Positions 26,723 through 36,711 of a stretch of 64,000 bases of DNA are shown piece by piece. Numbering within the stretch: the first letter of the stretch is position 1; the number at the start of each line of letters is the position of its first letter. The notes beneath the pieces are model-generated. The model was not told where the DNA came from and ran no database searches. It worked only from the letters and a program-made list of their open reading frames with translations. The translations under genes were made by a program, and so were the position numbers. Source of the stretch: Salinicola corii (GTDB lineage: Bacteria; Pseudomonadota; Gammaproteobacteria; Pseudomonadales; Halomonadaceae); contig NZ_VTPX01000001.1 in the NCBI RefSeq assembly GCF_008298015.1, positions 789,902 through 853,901 on the forward strand. The letters run 5' to 3'.

Positions 26723-27645
26723 GGTGTCGGTGCTGCCGGATCGGCTTCGCCGCCCAGCCATTCGATCAGTTGGTCGACGAAAGTCGCCAGTGTTTGCGAC
26801 ATCAGCGCGAAGTCAGTTTCCAGAGACACGATCGGGTCGTCGCCGTCGTCACTCTGACTGGCTTCGTCCAGCAGGGCGTCGTCGAACTTGAGTGATTTGA
26901 GCGTCAGGTCGTCGTGCAGCATGACACGGAGTTGCCCTTCGCTGCCGAGGCTGAGCTGGCTCGCCTGACGGCCGTTCTCGAGCAGCGACTGGATCTCTTC
27001 GCTATCGAGGTCGACCTGGCGCGCGCGCAGGACGCCTTCGTCTTCGGCCGCGCGCAGCTCCACCTGGTCGCCGAGCATCAGGCTGGCGGGGCGGCTGGCG
27101 GGATCGCTCAGCCACTGGGTCATGCCGCGAGACGGCGGCGTCTTCGTCGCCAGTGGTGTCACCTTCAACGAGCCAAGCGTCTGGCGAAGCAGGTCCAGCA
27201 CCTCCTCGGCGCGCTTGCGGCTGGAGGCATTGATGCCGATCAGGCGCTTGCGGGTGTCCCACCACAACTCGACGCGTTGCGTGCGGGTAAATGCCTGGGG
27301 CAGCAGCTCCTCCATGACCTGTTCCTTGAGCAACTGGCGTTCGCGGCGCGATAGCGGCTGGCCGTCGGCCTGCTCGCGCACCTCGCTGCGCTCGTTGACC
27401 TCATCGTTGACCACCGCCGCGGGCAACAGGCGTTCCTGGCGCAGCATCGACAGCAGTCGATGCCCCTGGATCTCATGGGCGCGCTGATCGCCGCGGCGGC
27501 CCGCCGGGGCACTCCAGCCGACCCGGCGCGCCTCGCGTGGAGAGACGGGGCGAAACGCGAATTCTGCCAGTGCGGTTTCCAGATCCTCCAATGGAAGAAT
27601 CTCGACGTCATGGCAGCGATACAGATGACAGTGCTTGAACCACAT
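26719..27645 (-). CDS. rdgC: RdgC, recombination-associated DNA-binding protein
   Basis: RdgC forms a ring around double-stranded DNA and limits RecA activity. From the ATG at 27645 (MWFKHCHLYR) it is 308 residues, close to the E. coli length. Recognisable are the N-terminal LPLEDLETALAEFAFRPV, VNDEVNERS, RRERQLLKEQVMEELLPQAF, WWDTRKRLIGINASSRKRAEE and the C-terminal FVDQLIEWL. The open frame extends 74 codons further upstream without family resemblance. First gene of a two-gene unit with the acyltransferase. Confidence 0.93.
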   Translation of the reverse strand: MWFKHCHLYRCHDVEILPLEDLETALAEFAFRPVSPREARRVGWSAPAGRRGDQRAHEIQGHRLLSMLRQERLLPAAVVNDEVNERSEVREQADGQPLSRRERQLLKEQVMEELLPQAFTRTQRVELWWDTRKRLIGINASSRKRAEEVLDLLRQTLGSLKVTPLATKTPPSRGMTQWLSDPASRPASLMLGDQVELRAAEDEGVLRARQVDLDSEEIQSLLENGRQASQLSLGSEGQLRVMLHDDLTLKSLKFDDALLDEASQSDDGDDPIVSLETDFALMSQTLATFVDQLIEWLGGEADPAAPTP

Positions 27646-27850
27646 GCGCCCGCTCCGTTTGAAAGGAGGCATATTATGTCGAAACGACCCAGGTGTTACC
27701 ACCGAGGTCGATCGTTGATGTTTGCGCGACTGTTTCAAACGGGCGTATGTTTTGGACTGTGGGCTACGAGCAACAATTGATCGGGAAGAGAGCCAGCGTA
27801 AGCGCCGTCTTGCCGTTGCGGCGTCGACAACAGTCATCACGGAGGTTTGC

Positions 27851-28282
27851 ATGGATTCACGTATCACGGTAACCGAGGTTCGCGTCCGGGGCTTTCATCT
27901 CGACGGCTACGGTCACGTCAATCACGCCCGTTATCTCGAATTCCTCGAGGAGGGGCGCTGGGCCTACGTCGATGCCCATCCGGAATTCGCCGACGGATTG
28001 GCTCGGGGCGTGGCGTTGGTTGCGGTCAATCTCAATATCGATTATCGCCGCGCAGCAGTCATGAACGACGACCTGAAGGTCGAAACCTGCCTGACTCGAG
28101 TCGGTGGTCGCAGCGGAGTCGTCGGGCATCGGATAACGCACATCGGCAGCGGTGAGCTGGTGGCGGCCGCGACGCTGACGTTCGTGCTGCTCGACCAGCA
28201 AAGCGGCCAGGTGGTCCCGATGGAGGGGGAGTGGGCAGAGCGATTGGAACCGTTGGTGGTCGACGCACCTGAAGGGAAGTAG
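27851..28282 (+). CDS. Hotdog-fold acyl-CoA thioesterase (4HBT family)
   Basis: The 143-residue product from ATG 27851 (GGAGG 5 bp upstream) matches small 4HBT thioesterases of the YbgC/FadM type: VRGFHLDGYGHVNHARYLEFLEEGR at about 11-35 supplies the active-site Asp/His-Val-Asn signature, followed by the NLNIDYRRAAVMNDDLKVET core strand. Substrate is unknown. It is divergent from rdgC with about 205 bp between the starts and precedes gyrA on the same strand. Confidence 0.85.
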   Translation: MDSRITVTEVRVRGFHLDGYGHVNHARYLEFLEEGRWAYVDAHPEFADGLARGVALVAVNLNIDYRRAAVMNDDLKVETCLTRVGGRSGVVGHRITHIGSGELVAAATLTFVLLDQQSGQVVPMEGEWAERLEPLVVDAPEGK

Positions 28283-28329
28283 AAAAGCCGGTCAAAGCAC
28301 GTCAACGCCTGCCTTTAAAGCCCCTGAAA

Positions 28330-28443
28330 TGGTATGATCCCGTGATTGTGCGGCCAAGTCACTTGGCTGCCTTGCCGGGGCTTTATTAACGCTGCCACGG
28401 CCGGACGCCGGTCGTGGCAGCGGTGCAAAGGATTTGACGACCC
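28330..28443 (+). promoter_or_regulatory. gyrA promoter and structured leader
   Basis: TGGTATGAT (28330-28338) is an extended -10 element without a good -35. Downstream, the leader contains GCCAAGT-C-ACTTGGC (28353-28367) and a long hairpin GCTGCCACGGCCGG/CCGGTCGTGGCAGC (28391-28404 with 28408-28421; 14 bp with one wobble), ending 22 bp before the gyrA start. No T-run follows the hairpin, so a plain terminator is less likely than a leader element. Confidence 0.5.
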
Positions 28444-31206
28444 ATGGGTGATATCGCCAGAGAAATTCTGCCAGTCAACATCGAAGATGAGCTCAAGCAG
28501 TCCTATCTGGACTATGCGATGAGCGTCATTATCGGACGCGCGCTTCCCGACGTCCGCGATGGCTTGAAGCCGGTCCACCGTCGCGTGCTCTACGCGATGC
28601 ACGAACTCGGCAACGACTGGAACAAGCCATACAAGAAGTCGGCGCGCGTCGTCGGCGACGTGATCGGTAAATATCACCCCCACGGCGACAGTGCGGTCTA
28701 CGACACCATCGTGCGCATGGCGCAGCATTTCTCGATGCGCCATGTACTGGTCGACGGCCAGGGCAACTTCGGTTCCATCGATGGCGATAACGCCGCGGCG
28801 ATGCGTTATACCGAAGTGCGCATGGCGCGTCTCTCCCACGAACTGCTGGCGGATCTCGAGAAGGACACCGTCGACTGGGTCGACAACTACGATGGCACCG
28901 AACGGATCCCCGAAGTGTTGCCGACCAAGGTGCCGAACCTGCTGATCAACGGCGCTTCCGGTATTGCGGTCGGCATGGCGACGAACATTCCGCCTCACAA
29001 CATGGTGGAAGTGATCAACGGCTGTCTGGCATTGATAGATGATTACACCCTGACGGTCGATGACCTGATGGAGTACATCCCCGGCCCCGATTTTCCCACC
29101 GCCGGCATCATCAACGGCCGTGCTGGCATTCTCGAGGCGTATCGCACCGGCCGCGGCCGCATCTACGTGCGTGCCAAGCATACCGTCGAGTTCGACAAGA
29201 AGAGCGGCCGCGACCATATCGTCATTACCGAGCTGCCCTATCAGGTCAACAAGGCGCGGCTAATCGAGAAGATCGCCGAACTGGTCAAGGAGAAGCGGGT
29301 CGAGGGTATCGCCGAGCTGCGTGACGAGTCCGACAAGGAAGGGCTGCGCGTGGTCATCGAGATCAAGCGCGGTGAATCGGGCGATGTCGTCGTCAATAAC
29401 CTGTTCGCGCACACGCAACTCGAGAACGTGTTCGGGATCAACATCGTCGCGCTGGATGACGGTCAACCCAGGACGCTCAACCTCAAGCAACTGCTAGAAG
29501 CCTTCGTCCGCCACCGGCGTGAAGTCGTTACTCGTCGCACGCTGTACGAACTCCGCAAGGCTCGCGAACGTGGTCATCTGCTCGAAGGCCTGACGGTCGC
29601 GATCTCCAACATCGATGAAGTGATCGAACTGATCAAGGCGTCGCCCAATGCCGCCGAAGCCAAAGACAAGCTTCTCGCTCGCGATTGGCAGCCAGGCCAG
29701 GTTACCGGCATGCTCGAGCGTGCCGGGGCGACCTCGTGCAAGCCGGAAGATCTTGAAGAGGGTTACGGACTATCCGACGATAGCGCCCTGTACCGGCTAT
29801 CTCCGGCGCAGGCCCAGGCGATCCTCGAGCTGCGTCTGCATCGTCTGACCGGTCTCGAGACCGAGAAGCTGCTCGACGAGTATTTGGGCATTCTCGAGAA
29901 GATCGCCGAGCTCAACCATATTCTGGCCTCGCCGGATCGCCTGCTCGAGGTCATCCGTGAGGAGCTGGAAGCGATCCGCGATCAGTATGGCAACGAGCGC
30001 AAGACGGAGATTCACACCAGTCGTCTCGATCTCTCCATGGAAGATCTGATTGCCGAGGAAGACATGGTGGTCACGCTTTCCCGTGGCGGCTACGCCAAGA
30101 CCCAGCCGATCACCGACTATCAGGCGCAGAAGCGGGGCGGGCGCGGCAAGTCGGCGACCAGCATGAAGGACGAGGACGTCATCGAGCATCTGGTGGTGGC
30201 CTCGACCCACGACACCATGCTGCTGTTCTCCAACCGCGGCAAGGTCTACTGGCTCAAGACCTACGAAATGCCCAACGCCAGCCGTGGTTCGCGGGGCAAG
30301 CCGCTGGTCAACCTGCTGCCGCTGGATGCCGGCGAGTCGATCAACGCCATTCTGCCGGTGCGGGACTACAACCCCGACAGCTACATCTTCTTCGCCACTG
30401 CCAGCGGCACGGTCAAGCGCACCTCGCTGGACCAGTTCTCCCGGCCGCGCAGCGTAGGGCTGATCGCTATCGATATCGACGAGGGTGATCGCCTCGTCGG
30501 CGCCGCGATCACCTCTGGGTCGGATCACGTCATGCTGTTGTCATCCAATGGCAAGGCGATCCGCTTCGAAGAGGGCAACGTGCGTTCGATGGGCCGAACC
30601 GCGCGCGGTGTGCGCGGCATGCGGCTGTTGGATGGTGCCGAAGTGATCAGCTTGATCATCCCGCAGAGCCAGACCATCGATGCGGATGCTGACGCCGATG
30701 ACCAGGCCGATGCGGAGAACGACGCCGGCAATGGCAACGACGAGCAGATCTATATCCTGACCGCGTCGGAAAACGGCTACGGCAAACGCACCCGGCTTGA
30801 GGAGTTCCCGATCCGGGGGCGCGGCGGCCAGGGTGTGATCGCGATGCAGACCACGGCGCGCAACGGTGCGTTGGTGGCGGCGATGCAGGTGCGTTCGAGC
30901 GACGAGATGATGCTGATCACCGATCGCGGTACGCTGGTCCGCACCCGGGTCGCCGAAGTCTCGATCAGCTCGCGCAACACCCAGGGCGTAACGTTGATCC
31001 GCACCGGCGACGACGAGCGCCTGGTCAAGACGGTGCGTGTCGACGAGCCCCAAGAGGACGAACTGACCGAGGGTGAGCTGGCCGAGGATGGTGTCGTCGA
31101 AGGCGGCGAGGCCGATTCCAGCGCCGATGCTGATTCAAATGTCGACGGGAAGGTCGATGACGCTTCCGGCGACGAATCGAACGACGGCAAGACGGAAGAC
31201 CAGTGA
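28444..31206 (+). CDS. gyrA: GyrA, DNA gyrase subunit A
   Basis: GyrA cuts and religates DNA as part of the A2B2 gyrase that introduces negative supercoils. In the 920-residue protein the catalytic tyrosine is Tyr122 ([10 protein letters not shown]). The quinolone-determining positions Ser83 and Asp87 are present in [13 protein letters not shown], i.e. the susceptible form. The GyrA box is QKRGGRG in the C-terminal beta-pinwheel. An Asp/Ala/Asn-rich insert (about 742-765) interrupts the C-terminal domain and the last 50 residues are strongly acidic, as expected in a halophile. Preceded by a structured leader. Confidence 0.97.
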   Translation: MGDIAREILPVNIEDELKQSYLDYAMSVIIGRALPDVRDGLKPVHRRVLYAMHELGNDWNKPYKKSARVVGDVIGKYHPHGDSAVYDTIVRMAQHFSMRHVLVDGQGNFGSIDGDNAAAMRYTEVRMARLSHELLADLEKDTVDWVDNYDGTERIPEVLPTKVPNLLINGASGIAVGMATNIPPHNMVEVINGCLALIDDYTLTVDDLMEYIPGPDFPTAGIINGRAGILEAYRTGRGRIYVRAKHTVEFDKKSGRDHIVITELPYQVNKARLIEKIAELVKEKRVEGIAELRDESDKEGLRVVIEIKRGESGDVVVNNLFAHTQLENVFGINIVALDDGQPRTLNLKQLLEAFVRHRREVVTRRTLYELRKARERGHLLEGLTVAISNIDEVIELIKASPNAAEAKDKLLARDWQPGQVTGMLERAGATSCKPEDLEEGYGLSDDSALYRLSPAQAQAILELRLHRLTGLETEKLLDEYLGILEKIAELNHILASPDRLLEVIREELEAIRDQYGNERKTEIHTSRLDLSMEDLIAEEDMVVTLSRGGYAKTQPITDYQAQKRGGRGKSATSMKDEDVIEHLVVASTHDTMLLFSNRGKVYWLKTYEMPNASRGSRGKPLVNLLPLDAGESINAILPVRDYNPDSYIFFATASGTVKRTSLDQFSRPRSVGLIAIDIDEGDRLVGAAITSGSDHVMLLSSNGKAIRFEEGNVRSMGRTARGVRGMRLLDGAEVISLIIPQSQTIDADADADDQADAENDAGNGNDEQIYILTASENGYGKRTRLEEFPIRGRGGQGVIAMQTTARNGALVAAMQVRSSDEMMLITDRGTLVRTRVAEVSISSRNTQGVTLIRTGDDERLVKTVRVDEPQEDELTEGELAEDGVVEGGEADSSADADSNVDGKVDDASGDESNDGKTEDQ

Positions 31207-31213
31207 GCGAGGT

Positions 31214-31241
31214 CCGCTCCGTGCGATCGTGCCCGGAGCGG
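31214..31241 (+). terminator. Hairpin after gyrA
   Basis: CCGCTCCG (31214-31221) pairs with CGGAGCGG (31234-31241) around a 12-base loop, 7 bp after the gyrA stop. There is no T-tract, so termination here would be weak or Rho-assisted. Confidence 0.4.
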
Positions 31242-31337
31242 TCGATAGTAGCGCTTTCGGCAGTGGTTGGTTGTCGGTGATGGCCGTCCTTGGCAGCCAC
31301 TGTGGGTAGCAATGATTCAGATCCAGGAACCCAGGCA

Positions 31338-32420
31338 ATGACACGTCTGCACAACTTCTGTGCTGGTCCGGCGGCGATGCCGTCCGCCGTTTTGGAGCGC
31401 GCCCGCGAGGAGATGCTCGACTACCGAGGACAGGGTCTTTCGGTGATGGAGATGAGCCACCGCAGCCCGACGTTCGAGGCGATCGCGGCCCAGGCCGAAC
31501 GGGATCTGCGCGACCTGCTGGCGATCCCCGACAACTACCGCGTGCTGTTCATGCAGGGCGGCGCCACTATGCAGTTCGCCTGCGTACCGCTCAATCTGCT
31601 GGGGCAGGGTGGTACCCCCAACTATCTGGATACCGGGATCTGGTCCGCCAAGGCGATCAAGGAGGCGAGCCATCTCGCCGGCGCGCACGTTGCGGGCTCG
31701 ACGCAGGGCAATGGTTACGTCCATGTGCCGCGCCCGGACGAGATCGCACTCTCGACCGATGCCGCCTACCTGCATTACTGCCACAACGAGACCATCGGTG
31801 GCCTGGCTTACGATTACGTGCCAGAGGTGGACGTGCCCCTGGTCTGCGATATGTCATCGTCGATCCTCTCCGCACCGTTTGACGTCAGCCGGTATGGGGT
31901 CATCTACGCCGGGGCTCAGAAAAACATCGGACCCGCCGGGATCACCGTCGTCATCGTTCGTGACGACCTGCTGGAACGCGCCTTGCCGCAGACACCGTCG
32001 CTGCTGGGCTGGAAGGTGTATGCCGACAACGGCTCCATGATCAATACGCCCCCGACCTATGCCTGGTATCTGGCTGGCCTGGTGTTCCAGTGGCTCAAGC
32101 AGGACGTTGGCGGCCTGGCCGAGATGGAGGCGATCAACCGACGTAAGTGCGAAGCGCTCTACGCGACGATCGACGCTAGCGATTTCTACGCCAATCCCAT
32201 CGATCCGATCAACCGCTCGATCATGAACGTGCCATTCACCCTGGCCGACGAAGCGCTGAATTCGACGTTCCTCGAGGAAGCGGAGTCGGAAGGGCTGCTG
32301 AATCTCAAGGGGCATCGCAGCGTCGGCGGCATGCGGGCCAGCCTCTACAACGCCGTCAGCGAAGCCGACGTACAGGCGTTGGTCACTTTCATGCGGGATT
32401 TCGAGCGCCGCCGCGGTTGA
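31338..32420 (+). CDS. serC: SerC, phosphoserine aminotransferase
   Basis: SerC makes phosphoserine from 3-phosphohydroxypyruvate, and takes part in pyridoxal-phosphate synthesis. From ATG 31338 (MTRLHNFCAGPAAMP) it has 360 residues. The cofactor lysine is in YAGAQKNIGPAG; FMQGGATMQF, YCHNETIGG and CDMSSSILSAPFDV are family motifs, and GHRSVGGMRASLYNA closes the protein. The upstream in-frame ATG at 31290 is less likely. First gene of serC-pheA-tyrA/aroA-cmk-rpsA. Confidence 0.95.
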   Translation: MTRLHNFCAGPAAMPSAVLERAREEMLDYRGQGLSVMEMSHRSPTFEAIAAQAERDLRDLLAIPDNYRVLFMQGGATMQFACVPLNLLGQGGTPNYLDTGIWSAKAIKEASHLAGAHVAGSTQGNGYVHVPRPDEIALSTDAAYLHYCHNETIGGLAYDYVPEVDVPLVCDMSSSILSAPFDVSRYGVIYAGAQKNIGPAGITVVIVRDDLLERALPQTPSLLGWKVYADNGSMINTPPTYAWYLAGLVFQWLKQDVGGLAEMEAINRRKCEALYATIDASDFYANPIDPINRSIMNVPFTLADEALNSTFLEEAESEGLLNLKGHRSVGGMRASLYNAVSEADVQALVTFMRDFERRRG

Positions 32421-32471
32421 TGAGCGGAGCTTCACACAACGACATCACCATACAGCCATCAGGATACGGTC

Positions 32472-33572
32472 ATGAGTGACTCCTCGAATTCGCCGCTGGA
32501 CCTGGCTGCGCTTCGGCAGCGCATCGACACCATCGACAGCGAACTGATGCGCCTGATCAGCGAGCGTGCCGAGTGCGCCGCCCAGGTGGCTCATGTCAAG
32601 ACTGCGGACGACCCCGATGCCGTCTTCTATCGCCCGGAGCGCGAGGCGCAGGTGCTGCGCCGGGTGATGGAGGAGAACCCCGGGCCGCTTCACCGCGAGG
32701 AGATGGCCAGGCTCTTCCGCGAGATCATGTCCGCCTGTCTGGCGCTGGAAAGGCCGATCAAGGTCGCGTACCTGGGACCGGAAGGCACATTCACCCAGCA
32801 GGCGGCGCTCAAGCATTTCGGCCACAGCGCCATCAGCTTGCCCATGGCGGCCATCGACGAAGTGTTCCGTGAAGTCGAGGCGGGCGCGGTCAACTACGGT
32901 GTGGTGCCGGTGGAAAATTCCACCGAGGGTATCGTCAACAACACGTTGGACTCGTTCATGGATTCCGGCCTGCACATCAGCGGGGAGGTGGTGTTGCGTA
33001 TCCACCACCATTTGTTGATGTCGAGCATCACACGGCAGGACAAGATATCCCGGATCTACTCGCATCCACAGTCCTTCGCCCAGTGTCGCAAATGGCTGGA
33101 TGCCCACTATCCGCACGCCGAGCGCGTCGCGGTGTCTTCCAACGCCGAGGCGGCGCGGCTGGTCAAGACCGAATGGCACAGCGCGGCGATCGCCGGCGAC
33201 ATGGCGGCGCAGCTCTACGGGCTCGAGTACGTCGCGGAAAAGATCGAGGACCGTCCTGACAACTCCACGCGATTCTTGATCATCGGCAACGAGTCGGTGC
33301 CGCCGTCGGGTACCGATAAGACCTCGGTGGTGGTCGCTATGCGCAACGAGCCTGGTGCGTTGCATGCACTGCTCGAGCCATTTCATCGCTACCAAGTCGA
33401 CATGACTCGTCTCGAGACGCGCCCGTCGCGCACCGGTGCGTGGAACTACGTGTTCTTCATCGACTTCAAGGGGCATGTCGACCAGCCCGGGATCGTGAGT
33501 GTGCTCGAGGAGGTACGTGGCCGCGCGCAGGACATGAAAGTGCTGGGTTCCTACCCGGTGGGCGTGCTTTAA
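32472..33572 (+). CDS. pheA: PheA (P-protein), chorismate mutase/prephenate dehydratase
   Basis: This bifunctional enzyme turns chorismate into prephenate and then phenylpyruvate. The 366 residues comprise an AroQ-type chorismate mutase helix bundle (about 8-95, LRQRIDTIDSELMRLISERA), the dehydratase domain starting at VAYLGPEGTFTQQAAL (98-113) with VPVENSTEGIVNNTLD and STRFLIIG, and a C-terminal ACT domain (about 280-366) for phenylalanine feedback. The ACT motif reads LETRPSR where ESRP is usual. It ends one base before the tyrA-aroA start. Confidence 0.96.
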   Translation: MSDSSNSPLDLAALRQRIDTIDSELMRLISERAECAAQVAHVKTADDPDAVFYRPEREAQVLRRVMEENPGPLHREEMARLFREIMSACLALERPIKVAYLGPEGTFTQQAALKHFGHSAISLPMAAIDEVFREVEAGAVNYGVVPVENSTEGIVNNTLDSFMDSGLHISGEVVLRIHHHLLMSSITRQDKISRIYSHPQSFAQCRKWLDAHYPHAERVAVSSNAEAARLVKTEWHSAAIAGDMAAQLYGLEYVAEKIEDRPDNSTRFLIIGNESVPPSGTDKTSVVVAMRNEPGALHALLEPFHRYQVDMTRLETRPSRTGAWNYVFFIDFKGHVDQPGIVSVLEEVRGRAQDMKVLGSYPVGVL

Positions 33573-33573
33573 G

Positions 33574-35811
33574 ATGCGGGTGGGCGAGACATCGCCGGTG
33601 GATCCTGCGGTGTTGATCGTGGGGTTGGGAATGATCGGCGGTTCGTTGGCCGCTGCGCTCAAGTCCAGCGGCTATACCGGGCGGATCCTGGCCTGCGACC
33701 CCGACGTCGAGGAGATCGACACTGGCCTCGAGATGGGAGTGATCGACGACGGGGGCAGCGATCTCGCGGCGTTGGTCGTCCAGAGTGGCCTCGTCATAGT
33801 GGCGGTACCGGTCCTGGCCATGCGTCGGGTTTTCGAGCAGTTGGTTCCGGTCCTCGGCGATCGTGTGCTGACCGATGTCGGTAGTACCAAGCGCTGCGTC
33901 TGCGAGGCGGCGAGGGAAGCCTTCGGTCATCTGCCGGTCAATTTCGTTCCGGGCCACCCCGTCGCCGGTTCCGAGAAGAGCGGGGTGGCCGCGGCCAATC
34001 CGGCGCTCTACCGTCATCACAAGGTCATCCTGACGCCGGAGTCTGACACCACGCCGACGGCCGTCGCCATGGTGCGGGCGCTCTGGCAGCGCTGTGGTGC
34101 GGAAGTGCTCGAAATGCCGGTGGACCGGCACGATCAGGTGCTGGCGCGGACCAGTCATCTGCCGCACCTGCTGGCGTTCTCGCTGGTCGACACGCTGGCC
34201 CGCCAGGACGAGCGGTTGGAGATATTCCGCTACGCCGCTGGCGGGTTTCGAGATTTCACCCGAATCGCCGGTAGCGATCCGGTGATGTGGCACGATATCT
34301 TCACCGCCAACCGCGATGCGCTGCTGAGTGCGCTGGATGATTTCGAGACCGGCCTGGCGCGACTGCGAGCGGCCGTCGAGCAGGGCGACAGCGACGCCAT
34401 GCTGGGCACGTTCGATCGCGCCAGTCACGCCAGGCACTATTTTGAAACGCTGTTGAATCAGACGAGTTATCAGACCATGGAAGCACGACAGGTTCAGTAC
34501 CGGGTGTCGCCCGGCGGTTCGGTCAATGGCCGGATTCGCGTTCCCGGCGACAAGTCCATCTCCCACCGCTCGATCATGCTCGGCGCACTGGCCAATGGCG
34601 TCACCGAGGTCAAGGGCTTCCTCGAGGGAGAGGATAGCCTGGCGACGCTACAGGCATTCCGCGACATGGGGGTCGCCATCGAAGGGCCGCACCAGGGGCG
34701 GGTGACGATCCACGGCGTGGGCCTGCACGGGCTGAAAAAGCCGGCCGGTCCGATCTACGTGGGGAACTCCGGCACTGCCATGCGGCTCTTTGCCGGCTTG
34801 CTGGCGGGACAGGCCTTCGATACCGAGTTGACCGGCGACGCCTCGCTGACCAAGCGTCCCATGGCACGGGTCGCCGACCCGTTGCGGCTGATGGGGGCGA
34901 GGATCGATACCGCGGAAGGAGGGCGTCCGCCGCTTCGGATCCACGGAGGTCAGTCGCTGAAAGGCATCCACTACGACATGCCGATGGCCAGCGCCCAGGT
35001 CAAGTCCTGCCTGTTGCTGGCGGGGCTCTACGCCGAGGGCGAAACCCGCGTGCGCGAGCCGGCCCCCACCCGGGACCATACCGAGCGCATGCTCAACGGC
35101 TTCGGCTACAAGGTCGACCGCGATGGCGACCTGGCGACGTTGCAGGGTGGCGGGGCGTTGACCAGTGCGCCGATCGACGTGCCCTCCGATATCTCCTCCG
35201 CCACTTTCTTCCTGGTGGCGGCAGCGATCACGCCGGGTTCCGATCTGGTGCTCGAGCATGTCGGCGTCAACCCGACGCGAATCGGGGTGATCAATATCCT
35301 CAAGGCAATGGGTGCCGATCTGCGCCTGGAAAATCCGCGCGAAGTCGGCGGGGAGCCGGTCGCGGATCTGCATATCCGCTATGCCCCGTTGAAGGGGATC
35401 GACATTCCCGTCGATCAGGTGCCGCTGGCGATCGACGAGTTCCCGGCACTGTTCGTTGCCGCGGCCAACGCCGAGGGCACGACCCGGCTGCGCGGGGCCG
35501 AGGAACTGCGGGTCAAGGAGTCCGACCGCATCCAGGCGATGGCCGATGGTCTCGATATTCTTGGCGTCGAGACCGCCGTCTACGATGACGGTATCGACGT
35601 GGTTGGCAATGTCAGCGAGGGGCCGAATTATCAGGGCGGGCAAGTGGACAGTCTCGGCGATCATCGCATCGCCATGGCCTTCACCATCGCCGCCTTGCGG
35701 GCCGGCGGACCGGTATGGATCGACGACTGCGCCAACGTGGCGACGTCGTTTCCCGGTTTCGTCGCTCTGGCCAACAAGGTGGGGCTTGAACTAGCGGAGG
35801 TGTCGGCATGA
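33574..35811 (+). CDS. TyrA-AroA fusion: prephenate dehydrogenase and EPSP synthase
   Basis: Residues 1-300 form a prephenate dehydrogenase: NAD-binding [14 protein letters not shown] (about 17-30), DVGSTKR and [11 protein letters not shown], with [11 protein letters not shown]. From about residue 306 ([10 protein letters not shown]) a complete EPSP synthase follows: [57 protein letters not shown], and the late [14 protein letters not shown] and DHRIAMAF motifs. The fusion is known in pseudomonads and relatives. It links tyrosine synthesis with the shikimate pathway. The 3' end overlaps cmk (ATGA). No aromatic aminotransferase gene lies between pheA and this gene, unlike in Pseudomonas. Confidence 0.95.
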   Translation: MRVGETSPVDPAVLIVGLGMIGGSLAAALKSSGYTGRILACDPDVEEIDTGLEMGVIDDGGSDLAALVVQSGLVIVAVPVLAMRRVFEQLVPVLGDRVLTDVGSTKRCVCEAAREAFGHLPVNFVPGHPVAGSEKSGVAAANPALYRHHKVILTPESDTTPTAVAMVRALWQRCGAEVLEMPVDRHDQVLARTSHLPHLLAFSLVDTLARQDERLEIFRYAAGGFRDFTRIAGSDPVMWHDIFTANRDALLSALDDFETGLARLRAAVEQGDSDAMLGTFDRASHARHYFETLLNQTSYQTMEARQVQYRVSPGGSVNGRIRVPGDKSISHRSIMLGALANGVTEVKGFLEGEDSLATLQAFRDMGVAIEGPHQGRVTIHGVGLHGLKKPAGPIYVGNSGTAMRLFAGLLAGQAFDTELTGDASLTKRPMARVADPLRLMGARIDTAEGGRPPLRIHGGQSLKGIHYDMPMASAQVKSCLLLAGLYAEGETRVREPAPTRDHTERMLNGFGYKVDRDGDLATLQGGGALTSAPIDVPSDISSATFFLVAAAITPGSDLVLEHVGVNPTRIGVINILKAMGADLRLENPREVGGEPVADLHIRYAPLKGIDIPVDQVPLAIDEFPALFVAAANAEGTTRLRGAEELRVKESDRIQAMADGLDILGVETAVYDDGIDVVGNVSEGPNYQGGQVDSLGDHRIAMAFTIAALRAGGPVWIDDCANVATSFPGFVALANKVGLELAEVSA

Positions 35812-36488
35812 TGACAGTGGCGCCGGTTCTGACCATTGATGGCCCGGGCGGGGCCGGAAAAGGAACGATCAGCCGCATGATCGCCGAGCACGTAGGCTGG
35901 CACCTGCTGGACTCCGGCGCCCTCTATCGTTTGACGGCGCTGTCGGCGATACGCAATGGAGTGGCCGTCGACGATGCTCAGGCGCTTTCCTTGCAGGCGC
36001 AGAACCTCGACGTGGTGTTCGTCGTCGAGGAGGGGGTAATGCAGATCCTGCTGGAAAGCGACGACGTAACCACGGCGATTCGCAGTGAAAGCGTCGGCAA
36101 TGCGGCGTCTCAGGTGGCGGCGCTGCCGCCGGTCCGCGCCGCGCTGCTCCAGCGTCAGCGCGATTTCTGCAAGACGCCGGGGCTGGTCGCCGATGGACGT
36201 GACATGGGGACCGTGGTCTTCCCCGATGCACCGCTCAAGATCTATCTCACCGCCTCCGCCGAGGAGCGGGCGCGCCGGCGTCTGCTGCAATTGCAGCAGG
36301 CGGGAGAAGATGCTAGACTCTCGACCCTTTTGGAAGAAATCCAAGCGCGCGACGCGCGCGATATGCAGCGTTCGGTGGCCCCGCTCAAGCCCGCTGAAGA
36401 TGCGGTCGAGCTGGACACGACGCAGCTGGATATACCGGAAGTCGTGGAGCGTATCGAAGCGCTGCTCGCCGAACGAAAGCTGGCCTGA
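35808..36488 (+). CDS. cmk: Cmk, cytidylate kinase
   Basis: Cmk phosphorylates CMP and dCMP. The 226-residue protein has P-loop [10 protein letters not shown] at about 11-20, [15 protein letters not shown], the NMP-binding [50 protein letters not shown] and a terminal TTQLDI-type segment. Two adjacent start codons exist (35808, overlapping the tyrA-aroA stop, and 35811). Position before rpsA is conserved across gammaproteobacteria. Confidence 0.95.
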   Translation: MMTVAPVLTIDGPGGAGKGTISRMIAEHVGWHLLDSGALYRLTALSAIRNGVAVDDAQALSLQAQNLDVVFVVEEGVMQILLESDDVTTAIRSESVGNAASQVAALPPVRAALLQRQRDFCKTPGLVADGRDMGTVVFPDAPLKIYLTASAEERARRRLLQLQQAGEDARLSTLLEEIQARDARDMQRSVAPLKPAEDAVELDTTQLDIPEVVERIEALLAERKLA

Positions 36489-36582
36489 AGCCTACCCGGT
36501 CTCAGGTCAGCTCTCCGGCAGAAGCCGACGACGCACTTCCGCTCCCGGGGCCCCTGGCAAGATGTCATGACGTGCAACGACC

Positions 36583-36706
36583 CGACTGAAAAGTCGCTGC
36601 AGGTCGAACCAGCGCCAACATCCCCAGGGATATGTCGATAAGGCCCGTGCTCGCTGGTGGTACGGAGGAAGACGGTTTGGCCGTCATCAACGTTGATCAC
36701 GTAGGA
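36583..36706 (+). promoter_or_regulatory. Structured rpsA leader, candidate S1 autoregulatory region
   Basis: The cmk-rpsA gap contains CGACT-GAAA-AGTCG (36583-36596, GNRA tetraloop), GACGG-TTTGG-CCGTC (36671-36685) and a perfect 12-bp palindrome ATCAACGTTGAT (36686-36697), then TAGGA (36702-36706) as ribosome-binding site. In E. coli the rpsA leader folds into several hairpins used for autoregulation by S1; the arrangement here is similar in style but not shown to be homologous. Confidence 0.4.
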
Positions 36707-36711
36707 ATCAC

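Noticed and set aside
28444..28720. Quinolone-resistance substitutions in gyrA
   Set aside because: Positions 83 and 87 are Ser and Asp, the susceptible forms.
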